NCBI RefSeq assembly: GCF_000805385.1
Contig: NZ_JTJW01000003.1
Coordinates: 434,001-498,000, forward strand
Direction: 5' to 3'
DNA: 64,000 nucleotides
Source: Mycolicibacterium setense
Lineage (GTDB): Bacteria; Actinomycetota; Actinomycetes; Mycobacteriales; Mycobacteriaceae
The notes beneath the pieces are model-generated. The model saw nothing but the letters and a program-made list of their open reading frames with translations, was not told where the DNA came from and did not search any database. Position numbers and translations under genes: made by a program. Positions 17,982 to 26,454 of this stretch are shown here, piece by piece (position 1 is the first letter of the stretch; the number at the start of each line of letters is the position of its first letter).

Positions 17982-20489
17982 TCAGCCTTGCGGCGCCAGC
18001 ATCGCCCGCAACATCGACAGCATTTCCGTGCGCGATTCGGCGCCGAGGCGGCGCCGAATCCGGGCCACATGGTGCTCGACGGTCTTGGCCGAGATGAACA
18101 GCTGACTGCCGATATCGCGATAGGGCATCCCGAGCAGCAGTAGTTCGGCCACCTCCCGCTCGCGGTCGGACAACTTGGTCGACGACGGGGCCGGTGCGGC
18201 GTGAGCCGCAATGCCCGCCGGAGCCGCCGACGCTCCCGCCGCGACCTCCACCTCGTCGACCGCACTGCTCTGCTTGAGGTCGCGGGCCAGTTGGAGCATC
18301 GCCTGCGATACCCGGGCGTCCGGGGTCTGCAGTGCGGCCTGACTGGCCAGTCGGGTGCCATCCCAGGTCAACCCGAACTGGGCCAGCGCCCGGGCCGCGG
18401 TCGTGACTTCATCGGTGTCGACGTGGTTGGCCAGTACCCGCAGCCAGCTGCGGCCGGCATTTGCCAGGGCGCGGGCGAAGGCACTCTGCCCGGCCGCGGC
18501 GGTGAGCGCCTGGCCGTGCGGTGCGACGGCGCCGGGTGAGTTCGCCAGAATCCCGGCGTGCACACCCGCCCAGTGCAGGGGCACCGACCACAACACCGGA
18601 TCGCCGAGCGCGGCGAGCAGCTCCCACGCCTCGGACAGCGTGTGTTCCAGGCGATCGACCTGACGCATGCGGGCCCCGGCCACCCACAGCTCGCCCAGCG
18701 GCAGCAGCGCGAACAGGTCGATCGAGTACTCGGCGAGCACCTCCACCGCGGCATACCAGTGCTTCTGCACCGCGCCGCTGTCCCCGCTGCGCCGCGCGAT
18801 CGCGGTGCGCAGCGCCGCCGCCCACAAGGCGTCCCGCCGGTGCAGCTCGTCACCGGCTTCGGCAGCGGCGGCGTCCACCCCGGCCGCGGCCAATTGACCG
18901 TCCTGCATCTTCACCCAACCCAGCAGCAGGCGATGGCGTGCCGCGCTGAAGGCCTCCTCGCCCACGCCATCGGCTCCTGTGGCACGCACTGCCCGGCTGA
19001 TCACGCTGCGCGCCCGAACCGAGTCGCCTCCGTGCAGCGCCGCCAGGGTCACCAGTGCGGCCGGGGTATCGGGTGCGACGCCGCCGGCTTGATAACCCGT
19101 CACGGCGTGGTTCAGCCGGGCCACGGTCACGGCGAACGGCTGGTCCAGTGACAGCACCAAACCTTCGGCCAAGCTGCGGGCCGCCCGCGCCGTCGAGGTC
19201 GGCGGCCCGGCCAGCTCCGAGCTCAGCGCGGCCCGCGCTGCGGCACTGTCACCGGCCGCGAGGAAGGCGGTGGTGCTCGCCGAACTCGTCACGATGTCCG
19301 GATACGGCCCGAGCCACCGGAACAGCTCGGCGGCCTGGGCGGCGTTGCCGTCGTGCATGGCGACGCTGGCAGCGACGCGGACCGCGGTGGCCCGTTCGGC
19401 CGGATCGTCGGAACCGAGCAACTCGTCGGCCATCCGGGCCGCCGTGGTGCAGTCCCCGGCCAGGGCCAGTGCATCGGCGAGCCGGGTGCTCACTGCCGCC
19501 GCGCCGGCCGTGACCGCTGCGCGGTAGAGCCTGGCCGCCCGGGCCGGTCTGGCGCGATTGTGTGCGGCGTGCTCAGCGAGCGCCTCGGCCAGCCGATCGT
19601 CGCGCAGGCCGTGTTCGGCCAGCCGGACGGCGAGGTCGGCGGACAACGTCGCCAGCTCGAGTTGTGAAGCAAGAAGGGAGGTTTCGATCTCGTGGTGGCG
19701 CGCGGCCCCGGCGATCTGGGCGAGTGACTCGTGAACCATCCGCACGAACCGCCGGTCGTGAGATGGCTCCACCAACCCACCGGCCCGTGCCCGATCAACC
19801 AGGGCCGATGCCTCGGCACCGGGCAACCGGAGCGCCGCCGCCACATCGTCGGGACCCAGGTCCTGGCTCAACGACAGGATCAGCAGTGCGTCGCGGGTGT
19901 CGTCGTCGACCCGGCGCAACCGCTGCAGCAACGCGAACCGGGCCGCTTCGGCCGGCGCGTCGGCAGCAGCCGCGGCCGAGGACAGCAGAAACGGCAATCC
20001 AGCCGTCGCGGCGAGCACCGATCGGACGGTTTCCTGCGTTGCCGGGGCGCTCGGCGCCGTGCCCAGTAGCCGGCCCACCTCGGCCGCGGTCAGCGGCCCG
20101 AGCCGCACCACCGGATTTTCCCGCTCCAGCGCGGTGTCCAACTCCTGCAGACGCGGGCGATGGGTCAACGGCTCGCCGGCCACCACGACCGTCGCTGCCG
20201 GGGTGGCGACTTTCTCTGTGAGACAGTCGATTTCGTCGTCACCGAGAAGGTGTACGTCGTCGACGACGAACGCCGCGTCGGGTGCGTCATCCGGTCGGGG
20301 CGCCCGCGTCAACACCACGCGGCCGGCGTCGCGCAGCGCCTGGCGGATCTCGGCGAGCACCGTGCTCTTCCCGGTTCCGATGCCTCCGGACACCAGCCGC
20401 TTGACGGGTGCGGTGGGGTCGGCCGATACGGCATCGATTGCCGATCTGGCAGCCGACGGAAGCTCCGGAACGGGCTCCGCTGCGGTCAT
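17982..20489 (-). CDS. iniR: IniR-type STAND ATPase / LuxR-family regulator
   Basis: 835 aa, matching M. tuberculosis Rv0339c (832 aa), described as IniR, the ATPase that controls iniBAC in response to envelope stress and trehalose. The N-terminal P-loop is SGGIGTGKST (about residues 34-43) and Walker B is AFVVDDVHLLGDDE. The middle is an Ala/Leu-rich helical region typical of MalT-like STAND proteins. A LuxR-type HTH closes the protein (LSDREREVAELLLLGMPYRD ... AKTVEHHVARIRRRLG, about 770-832). The start lies 9 bases after the stop of the Hsp70-like gene, so the two form an operon facing the ini genes. Confidence 0.88.
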   Translation of the reverse strand: MTAAEPVPELPSAARSAIDAVSADPTAPVKRLVSGGIGTGKSTVLAEIRQALRDAGRVVLTRAPRPDDAPDAAFVVDDVHLLGDDEIDCLTEKVATPAATVVVAGEPLTHRPRLQELDTALERENPVVRLGPLTAAEVGRLLGTAPSAPATQETVRSVLAATAGLPFLLSSAAAAADAPAEAARFALLQRLRRVDDDTRDALLILSLSQDLGPDDVAAALRLPGAEASALVDRARAGGLVEPSHDRRFVRMVHESLAQIAGAARHHEIETSLLASQLELATLSADLAVRLAEHGLRDDRLAEALAEHAAHNRARPARAARLYRAAVTAGAAAVSTRLADALALAGDCTTAARMADELLGSDDPAERATAVRVAASVAMHDGNAAQAAELFRWLGPYPDIVTSSASTTAFLAAGDSAAARAALSSELAGPPTSTARAARSLAEGLVLSLDQPFAVTVARLNHAVTGYQAGGVAPDTPAALVTLAALHGGDSVRARSVISRAVRATGADGVGEEAFSAARHRLLLGWVKMQDGQLAAAGVDAAAAEAGDELHRRDALWAAALRTAIARRSGDSGAVQKHWYAAVEVLAEYSIDLFALLPLGELWVAGARMRQVDRLEHTLSEAWELLAALGDPVLWSVPLHWAGVHAGILANSPGAVAPHGQALTAAAGQSAFARALANAGRSWLRVLANHVDTDEVTTAARALAQFGLTWDGTRLASQAALQTPDARVSQAMLQLARDLKQSSAVDEVEVAAGASAAPAGIAAHAAPAPSSTKLSDREREVAELLLLGMPYRDIGSQLFISAKTVEHHVARIRRRLGAESRTEMLSMLRAMLAPQG

Positions 20490-20498
20490 CAGCGCGGC

Positions 20499-22283
20499 CT
20501 AGGCGCCGCCGCCGCCCTCTGCCGCAGTGGTCGTGACCGGCGGCTGGGTGGTGGTCGGCGGACGTGTCGTCGTCGGTGGCTGGGTGGTGGTGGTCGGCGG
20601 TTGCGTCGTGGTCGTCGTGGTGCGGGTCGTTGTTGTGGTCGGCGCAGTTGTCGTCGTCGTTGTCGTCGTGGTGGTGGGCGGAGTTGTCGTCGTGGTTTCC
20701 GGGGCCGACGTCGTCGTCTCGGGCGGTGGTGGCGGTGGCGCCACCACGGTGGTGGTCCTTACTCCGTCGGGGCCCTCGGTCACGGTGGTGACCGGCTCAG
20801 GTGGCGGGCCCTCCGGCGACGGCCCCATCGAATAGGTGGTGCTGGTCTCGGTGACCGGCGACGAATCCCCTTCGGAGCTGGTCAAAGTCACCGCGAGGCC
20901 GCCCGCGGCAAGCAGCGCGGCCGCGGCTGCCGCCCCGAACAGGATCGTCGGGCGCTTGTACCAGGGGAGCGGCGCCGGACCGGCGTCGAACATCTCCTCG
21001 TCGTGGGCGAACTCGACGGGCGGCCGCGCCGCGGTGTTGCCCGCGGGGGTCTCGTATTCACCGCCCGCGTAGGGCACCGGCTCATTGCCGGGAGCATCGT
21101 CCTGTGACCAGGCCAGGGCGCCGAAGTTCCCCGATTCGGCGCCGGCGGCGGGCCCCAGACTCGTCGGGGCCATGCCCGTCGGGAGGTCCGCGGCGGCGAC
21201 CCCGGGAGCCAAACCCGTTGGGGCGTCGGCCGCGGCCACCTCGGGCGCCATCCCCGTCGGTGCACCCGCGTCGATGACGCGCTCGGCGATCAGCGTGGCC
21301 CCGGCGGCGACGTTGAACTGCGGACGAGCGGTGGTGGCGACCGGTGCGCGTAAACGCTCTGAAAGCCGCTGGGTGACAAGGGGAATGGCGGCACCACCGC
21401 CAACGGTTGCCACCGCGTTCACGCTCGACAACGCAATATTGTTGCGCTGCAACGTGTCTTCGATCGTATCCAGCAGGCCGGCCAGCGGCGCGGACATGAG
21501 TTGGTCGAGCTCGGGGCGCGTCACCCGGACATCGGAGTTGAACCCCGGCAGCTCGGTGTGAATCACCGTGGCGGTGTCGGCGGACAGTCGCTCCTTGGCC
21601 TGACGGCATTCGGCCCTCAGCCGCGCCAGCGAGCCCACCGCTGCGGTGCCCGCCGGATCGGCGTCGTTGGCCGCGGCGACACCGCTGAGCACATGGTTGA
21701 GCAAGGCCTGGTCGATCAGGTCGCCGGAGAAATCGGCATAGCGCACGGTCGGGCCGATGGTGGCGAACGCCGCACCGGCGTCGGCCAGCGTCACGCTGGT
21801 GCCGCTGCCGCCGAAATCGCACAACACCACAACACCATCGGCGGGCAGGCCCGGATCGGCCTGCAGCGCCGCCAGCGCGGTCAGGGAGTCCGGCACCAGC
21901 CCCGGCGGGGTGCCATTGGCGGTCAACGAGGGATAGCGGGGCAGTACGTCGCGCAATGCGCCGACGGTGCTGGGACCCCAATGCGCCGGGACGGCGATCA
22001 CCACGGGTGTTCCGCCACCGGCCAGGCGCGCCATCGCGGCCAACGCCTCGGCCAACACCAGTTCACCGCGATGCTGCGACCCATCGGCGGCGACCAGCGG
22101 CACCGGATCACCCACCCGCTCCACGAAGCCGGCCAACGGTAGGCCGCTGCCGGTGTACTCGCCCACGTCCGGGGCACGGTCGTTGTGCAGGGTGAGGATC
22201 GATCGGCGGATCACCGGTTGGCGGCCTTCGCGGGCTGCCACCAGGTTGGTCATCCCGATCGACAACCCCAGTGAGTCGGTCAT
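20499..22283 (-). CDS. Membrane-anchored Hsp70-like ATPase without substrate-binding domain, Thr-rich tail
   Basis: 594 aa; AGGAG precedes ATG 22283. Residues 1-335 are an Hsp70-type nucleotide-binding domain: SLGLSIGMTNLVA (phosphate-1), VVVLCDFGGSGTSVTLADAG (phosphate-2), AVATVGGGAAIPLVTQRLSE (adenosine loop). There is no substrate-binding domain. Instead there is a linker with three PTGMAP/PTGLAP repeats, a PWYKRP border, one transmembrane helix (about 446-468) and an extracytoplasmic Thr/Pro tail of about 125 residues that is nearly pure TTT/TPP. It is cotranscribed with iniR and paralogous to the gene at 27976-29829. Inference: a membrane sensor or scaffold that reports envelope state to IniR. 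Confidence 0.85.
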   Translation of the reverse strand: MTDSLGLSIGMTNLVAAREGRQPVIRRSILTLHNDRAPDVGEYTGSGLPLAGFVERVGDPVPLVAADGSQHRGELVLAEALAAMARLAGGGTPVVIAVPAHWGPSTVGALRDVLPRYPSLTANGTPPGLVPDSLTALAALQADPGLPADGVVVLCDFGGSGTSVTLADAGAAFATIGPTVRYADFSGDLIDQALLNHVLSGVAAANDADPAGTAAVGSLARLRAECRQAKERLSADTATVIHTELPGFNSDVRVTRPELDQLMSAPLAGLLDTIEDTLQRNNIALSSVNAVATVGGGAAIPLVTQRLSERLRAPVATTARPQFNVAAGATLIAERVIDAGAPTGMAPEVAAADAPTGLAPGVAAADLPTGMAPTSLGPAAGAESGNFGALAWSQDDAPGNEPVPYAGGEYETPAGNTAARPPVEFAHDEEMFDAGPAPLPWYKRPTILFGAAAAAALLAAGGLAVTLTSSEGDSSPVTETSTTYSMGPSPEGPPPEPVTTVTEGPDGVRTTTVVAPPPPPPETTTSAPETTTTTPPTTTTTTTTTTAPTTTTTRTTTTTTQPPTTTTQPPTTTRPPTTTQPPVTTTAAEGGGGA

Positions 22284-22354
22284 CAGGCGTCACTCCTGTT
22301 GTCTCGGCCGAACCCCCACCCTAGCGGCTGGAACACCCCGGGCCCGGGATTGAA

Positions 22355-22392
22355 CCCCTAGTGGCGTCAATCCCCTAACGTCCACCCCCCTA
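22355..22392. promoter_or_regulatory. CCCCTA motif cluster in the divergent hsp70-like / Rv0340-type promoter
   Basis: CCCCTA occurs at 22355-22360, 22372-22377 and 22387-22392, all on the plus strand, in the 198-base divergent gap. The same hexamer clusters in front of iniB. Candidate binding site for the shared regulator, possibly IniR. Confidence 0.55.
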
Positions 22393-22481
22393 ATGGCCGG
22401 GCGGCGGGGGTGGGTTCGGCACCGATCCCAGCACCCTCACGGCTGGCTAGCATTCAAATCGAACTGTTGAGGAGGTGGACG

Positions 22482-23024
22482 ATGGCGAACACATTGCTGG
22501 ACTTCGTGATGTCGCTGGTGCGCGATCCCGACGCCGCTGCCCACTATGCCGCCGACCCGGCGCAGGCTCTTGCCGAAGCCAATCTGACCGATGTGACCAG
22601 CGTGGACGTCGACAACCTGATTCCGGTCGTATCGGAGTCGCTGTCGATGACCGGCGCCAACGGCGGGCTGGGCGGTCCGGGCGCCGCCGACCCGGACGGC
22701 AACGTGTGGGCCAGCGGGGCGGCGACCGCGGCGTTCGACGCATTCGGGGATCACGTGCCGCTCGATGCCCCCAACGACGCCTGGGACACCACCGCCGGGC
22801 AGGTCATCGACGAACCCGGCTCCCTGGACCAGTTCGCGGCGTCGGTCATCGACGATGGCGGCCTGGTGAATCAGTCACTCGACGACCTGTCGCTGCAGCT
22901 CAACGAGCCGGCCATCGAAGATGCGCCGATCGCCGAGCCGGCTCCGACACCTGATTGGGACCAGCCCGCGGTCGACGACCAACACCACACCGACAGTGGT
23001 GGCGGATTCGACATCTTCGACTGA
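22482..23024 (+). CDS. IniB N-terminal-domain protein, Rv0340 type
   Basis: 180 aa from ATG 22482, with GAGGAGG at 22470-22476; a longer in-frame reading from 22410 ignores this ribosome site. Matches the size of M. tuberculosis Rv0340 (179 aa). The first ~55 residues (ANTLLDFVMSLVRDPDAAAH) are the same domain as the IniB N terminus. The rest is Asp/Ala-rich, acidic and probably disordered, ending GGGFDIFD. No classical signal peptide or membrane helix is visible. It precedes iniB and is separated from it by a strong hairpin, so it is a separate unit or partly read through. Function unknown; association with the ini response is inferred from the shared domain and promoter motif. Confidence 0.85.
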   Translation: MANTLLDFVMSLVRDPDAAAHYAADPAQALAEANLTDVTSVDVDNLIPVVSESLSMTGANGGLGGPGAADPDGNVWASGAATAAFDAFGDHVPLDAPNDAWDTTAGQVIDEPGSLDQFAASVIDDGGLVNQSLDDLSLQLNEPAIEDAPIAEPAPTPDWDQPAVDDQHHTDSGGGFDIFD

Positions 23025-23042
23025 TCTGCCCCGGCGCCCCCG

Positions 23043-23075
23043 ATAAGCGCACGACCCATGTGGTCGTGCGCTTAT
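23043..23075 (+). terminator. Hairpin after the Rv0340-type gene
   Basis: ATAAGCGCACGACC (23043-23056) and its exact complement GGTCGTGCGCTTAT (23062-23075) form a 14-bp stem with loop CATGT, starting 18 bases after the stop and followed by TGCGTTT. Strong terminator candidate that insulates iniB. Confidence 0.8.
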
Positions 23076-23123
23076 TGCGTTTACCAGCAGAAACGTCAAT
23101 AGATGGAAGGGTGAACCCATGCG

Positions 23124-23179
23124 CCCCTAGTCATCCCCTAACCCCCTATTGGGGTGTCCCCCTCCACCCCGAGTAGGGG
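23124..23179 (+). promoter_or_regulatory. CCCCTA motif cluster upstream of iniB
   Basis: CCCCTA at 23124-23129, 23135-23140 and 23143-23148 on the plus strand and its complement TAGGGG at 23174-23179. A further inverted repeat CCCCG-TTTC-CGGGG-type lies at 23201-23214. It is inside the 285-base gap before iniB and matches the cluster at 22355-22392. Confidence 0.6.
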
Positions 23180-23309
23180 CGATACGGGGAGGGGAATCGA
23201 CCCCGTTTCCGGGGCTGTCGCCTCGCCATAACGTTGTCTCCAGATCGCCGGACAGCCCGGCGGGGGACTTCGGAAGAACTTCCCGACAACAACCGAAAGG
23301 GTTGGAGCA

Positions 23310-24434
23310 ATGGCAATCTCTCTGATCGACTTCATCCTCGACCTGTTCCGCAGCCCCGCCTCGGCGGCATCGTTCATCGCCGACCCGGACGGCAGCCTGC
23401 GTGACGCCGGCCTGCCGAACGTCACCGCAGCGCAGCTGCACGCCGTCGCGGCCACCGCGGCCCCGGCCGGCGTCCTGCTCGGCGGAGGCAACCCGGTCGT
23501 CGGCCTGCAGCGCGCAGTCGCCGACCACCACAGCATCCCCGGGCAGTTCGCGAACCAGGTCGCCTCGCCGTTCTCCCCGCAGACGCAGTTCGCGCCGGAG
23601 GTGGCCAGCCGCAACAACACCGATTTCGCCAGCCACAACGACACCGATTTCGCCAGCAACAACCACACGCCGATCATGAGCCCCAACCAGGACGCCGGCG
23701 CCAACGCCCAGCAGGGTGCATTCAACCTGGGCTTCGGTGACATCACGCTCGGCGACAAGAGCACCAACACCGCCACCAACGGCGGCGTGGTGGTCGACGG
23801 GGACAACGACGGCGACATCGTCAGCGGTGACGGCGCGGTCCTGGGCGACGGCAACACCATGAACAACGGCGACATCCTGGCCGGTGCCGGCTCCAACGTC
23901 GCCGTCGGCAAGGACAACGACATCGAGGACAACTCGCAGACCGCGGGTGGAGACCTGATCTCCGACAACGAGGGCCCGGTGATCAGCGACGTCGACATGA
24001 GCGGCGGCCACGGTGGCGGCGCGTCCGGTGGCGACAGCCTGATCGGCATCGGCAGCGGCGGTGCGTCCGGTGGTGACGGCGGCAACGCCGGTTCGATCAT
24101 CATCGCCGACAACGACACCAATGCCGTCGGCGGCAACCAGACCTCGGTTGACGGCGACTACGGCAGCGACAACACCCAGGACAATTCGGTCAGCACCTCG
24201 GTGCAGACCGAGACGCACTCCAGCGTCGAGGACAACTCCTCGTCCTACGAGTCGAACATCGCCTCGGGCAACGAAACCGCACTCGGTTCCGGCAACGAGA
24301 CCAACACCGCGCTCGCGTCGGGCAACAGCTACGACACCAGCTCGGCATTCGGTTCCGGCAACAGCTACGAGTCGCAGTCCGACACCGATGTCGCGTCGAA
24401 CAACTCGACCAACACCGGTTTCGACGCCTTCTGA
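23310..24434 (+). CDS. iniB: IniB, isoniazid-inducible Gly/Asn/Ser/Asp-rich protein
   Basis: 374 aa; GAAAGG at 23295-23300 precedes ATG 23310. The N-terminal IniB domain (AISLIDFILDLFRSPASAAS) is followed from about residue 90 by a long low-complexity region. It is made of short Asn/Asp/Gly/Ser repeats (NNTDFASHNDTDFAS; GSGNSYESQSDTDVASNN), suggestive of an extended or beta-helical surface structure. It ends NTGFDAF, like the Rv0340-type protein (GFDIFD). First gene of the iniBAC operon, which mycobacteria induce on cell-wall damage by isoniazid, ethambutol and similar agents. The molecular function of IniB is not established. Confidence 0.9.
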   Translation: MAISLIDFILDLFRSPASAASFIADPDGSLRDAGLPNVTAAQLHAVAATAAPAGVLLGGGNPVVGLQRAVADHHSIPGQFANQVASPFSPQTQFAPEVASRNNTDFASHNDTDFASNNHTPIMSPNQDAGANAQQGAFNLGFGDITLGDKSTNTATNGGVVVDGDNDGDIVSGDGAVLGDGNTMNNGDILAGAGSNVAVGKDNDIEDNSQTAGGDLISDNEGPVISDVDMSGGHGGGASGGDSLIGIGSGGASGGDGGNAGSIIIADNDTNAVGGNQTSVDGDYGSDNTQDNSVSTSVQTETHSSVEDNSSSYESNIASGNETALGSGNETNTALASGNSYDTSSAFGSGNSYESQSDTDVASNNSTNTGFDAF

Positions 24435-24450
24435 TCCGCAACGCACAAGG

Positions 24451-24486
24451 GGCGGGGACCATCCGACAGCCGGGTGGTCCCCGTCC
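24451..24486 (+). terminator. Hairpin between iniB and iniA
   Basis: CGGGGACCATC (24453-24463) pairs with the GGTGGTCCCCG stretch ending at 24483, with one imperfect pair and an 8-10-base loop. It lies 19 bases past iniB and 47 bases before iniA. Probably a partial terminator that lowers iniA/iniC relative to iniB. Confidence 0.6.
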
Positions 24487-24529
24487 CATTGGCGCGCCTA
24501 CCGTTGAGCCCGGCAGGAGGGAACTTCCG

Positions 24530-26386
24530 ATGACGCAACCCAGTGAGGCCAGGCCGGCTGCGGCCGGCCCGCCGGCCAGACCGGTCAAGGTGATCGTCGA
24601 ACTGATCGACCACACCAGCAGGATCGCCGCCTCCTACGACCGCGGTGACCTGGTAGAGCGTCTGCGGTTGGCGAAGGTACGCATCAGCGATCCGCAGATC
24701 CGGGTGGTCATCGCCGGTCAGCTCAAGCAAGGCAAGAGTCAGCTGCTCAACTCGCTGCTCAACATCCCGGTGGCCCGTGTCGGCGACGACGAATCCACCG
24801 TGCTCGCCACCGTCGTCTCCTACGGCGAACAGGCCTCGGCGCGCCTGGTGGTGGCCCGGCCCGACGGCGCCGAGCCGGAAGTGATCGAGATCCCACCGTC
24901 AGACGTCACCAACGATCTGCGCCGCGCCCCGCAGGCCGGCGGCCGTGAGGTTTTGCGCGTCGAGGTGACCGCCCCGAGTCCACTGCTCAAGGGTGGATTG
25001 GCGTTCGTCGACACCCCAGGTGTCGGCGGCCTTGGGCAGCCGCATCTTTCGTCGACCTTGGGTCTGCTGCCCGACGCCGATGCGCTGCTGATGGTCAGCG
25101 ACACCAGCCAGGAGTTCACCGAACCGGAAATGACCTTCATCCGCCAGGCGATCGAAATCTGCCCGGTGGCAACCATTGTCGCGACCAAGACCGACCTGTA
25201 CCCGCACTGGCGGCAGATCGTCGGCGCCAACACCTCGCACCTGCAGCGGGCCGGACTCGATGTCCCGGTCACTCCTGTCTCCAGCGTGCTGCGCAGCCAC
25301 GCCATCCAGCTCAACGACAAGGAACTCAACGAGGAGTCGAACTTTCCGGCCATCGTGAAGTTCCTGTCCGACCGGGTGCTGACGCGCGAGAACGACCGGA
25401 TCCGCGACGAGGTGGTGTCCGAAATATATTCGGCGGCAGAGCATCTACTGCTGGCCGTGGACGCCGAGCTGTCGGCCTTCAACGATCCGAGCGAGCGTGA
25501 GCGGCTGACCGCTGATCTGGAACGGCGCAAGCAGGAAGCCCAGGACGCGCTGCAGCAGACCGCCTTGTGGCAGCAGGTGCTCAACGACGGCATCGCGGAT
25601 CTGACCGCCGACGTCGATCACGATCTGCGCCACCGTTTCCGCAACATCACCGCGCACACCGAGAAGGTGATCGACTCCGGCGACCCCACGCTGCACTGGG
25701 CCGAGATCGGTTCGGAACTGGAGGAGGCAGTCGCCACCGCGGTCGGCGACAACTTCGTCTGGGCGTATCAGCGTGCCGAGGCGCTGGCGGCAGAGGTGGC
25801 CCGCACCTTCACCGAAGCGGGTCTGGAGGCCGTGCAGCTGCCCCAGATCGATGCCCGCGACATGGGCGCCGGATTCGGTGAGATGAAATCGCTGGCCCGG
25901 TTGGAGGCCAAGCCGATCAAGGCCGGACACAAGGTCATCACCGGTATGCGCGGCTCCTACGGTGGTGTGCTGATGTTCGGCATGCTCACCTCGTTCGCCG
26001 GGTTGGGCATGTTCAACCCACTGTCCTTGGGGGCCGGTCTGGTGCTGGGCCGCAAGGCCTACAAGGAGGACATGGAGAACCGCATGTTGCGGGTCCGTAG
26101 TGAGGCCAAGACCAACATGCGCAAGTTCGTCGACGACGTCGCCTTCGTCGTGGGCAAGGAATCACGAGACCGGCTCAAAGGAATCCAGCGTCAACTGCGG
26201 GACCACTATCGCGACATCGCCAACCAGACCACCCGTTCGCTCAACGAGTCGCTGCAGGCCACGCTCGCCGCGGCCAGGACCGAGGAGACCGAGCGCAACG
26301 CCCGCGTCAAAGAACTGGAACGCCAGAAGAACATCCTCACGCAGGTCCTCGACCATGCCAAGAACCTGGCCCCGGTGGGCAACTAA
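24530..26386 (+). CDS. iniA: IniA, dynamin-like GTPase
   Basis: 618 aa (M. tuberculosis IniA about 640). The GTPase domain has G1 AGQLKQGKSQLLNSLL (about residues 64-79), G3 FVDTPGVGG and G4 ATKTDLYP. Helical-bundle regions follow. A hydrophobic hairpin around VLMFGMLTSFAGLGMFNP matches the lipid-inserting part of bacterial dynamins. IniA of mycobacteria is reported to bind membranes and mediate GTP-dependent fission, helping to maintain the plasma membrane under drug stress. AGGAGG lies 12 bases before ATG 24530. Second gene of the operon, 68 bases before iniC. Confidence 0.93.
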   Translation: MTQPSEARPAAAGPPARPVKVIVELIDHTSRIAASYDRGDLVERLRLAKVRISDPQIRVVIAGQLKQGKSQLLNSLLNIPVARVGDDESTVLATVVSYGEQASARLVVARPDGAEPEVIEIPPSDVTNDLRRAPQAGGREVLRVEVTAPSPLLKGGLAFVDTPGVGGLGQPHLSSTLGLLPDADALLMVSDTSQEFTEPEMTFIRQAIEICPVATIVATKTDLYPHWRQIVGANTSHLQRAGLDVPVTPVSSVLRSHAIQLNDKELNEESNFPAIVKFLSDRVLTRENDRIRDEVVSEIYSAAEHLLLAVDAELSAFNDPSERERLTADLERRKQEAQDALQQTALWQQVLNDGIADLTADVDHDLRHRFRNITAHTEKVIDSGDPTLHWAEIGSELEEAVATAVGDNFVWAYQRAEALAAEVARTFTEAGLEAVQLPQIDARDMGAGFGEMKSLARLEAKPIKAGHKVITGMRGSYGGVLMFGMLTSFAGLGMFNPLSLGAGLVLGRKAYKEDMENRMLRVRSEAKTNMRKFVDDVAFVVGKESRDRLKGIQRQLRDHYRDIANQTTRSLNESLQATLAAARTEETERNARVKELERQKNILTQVLDHAKNLAPVGN

Positions 26387-26454
26387 GCTCCAAGAGCCAG
26401 TTTTCGATTGAACTCCCGGTTGACTTCCGGGTTGGAAGGGTTGGACTCCGCAGC

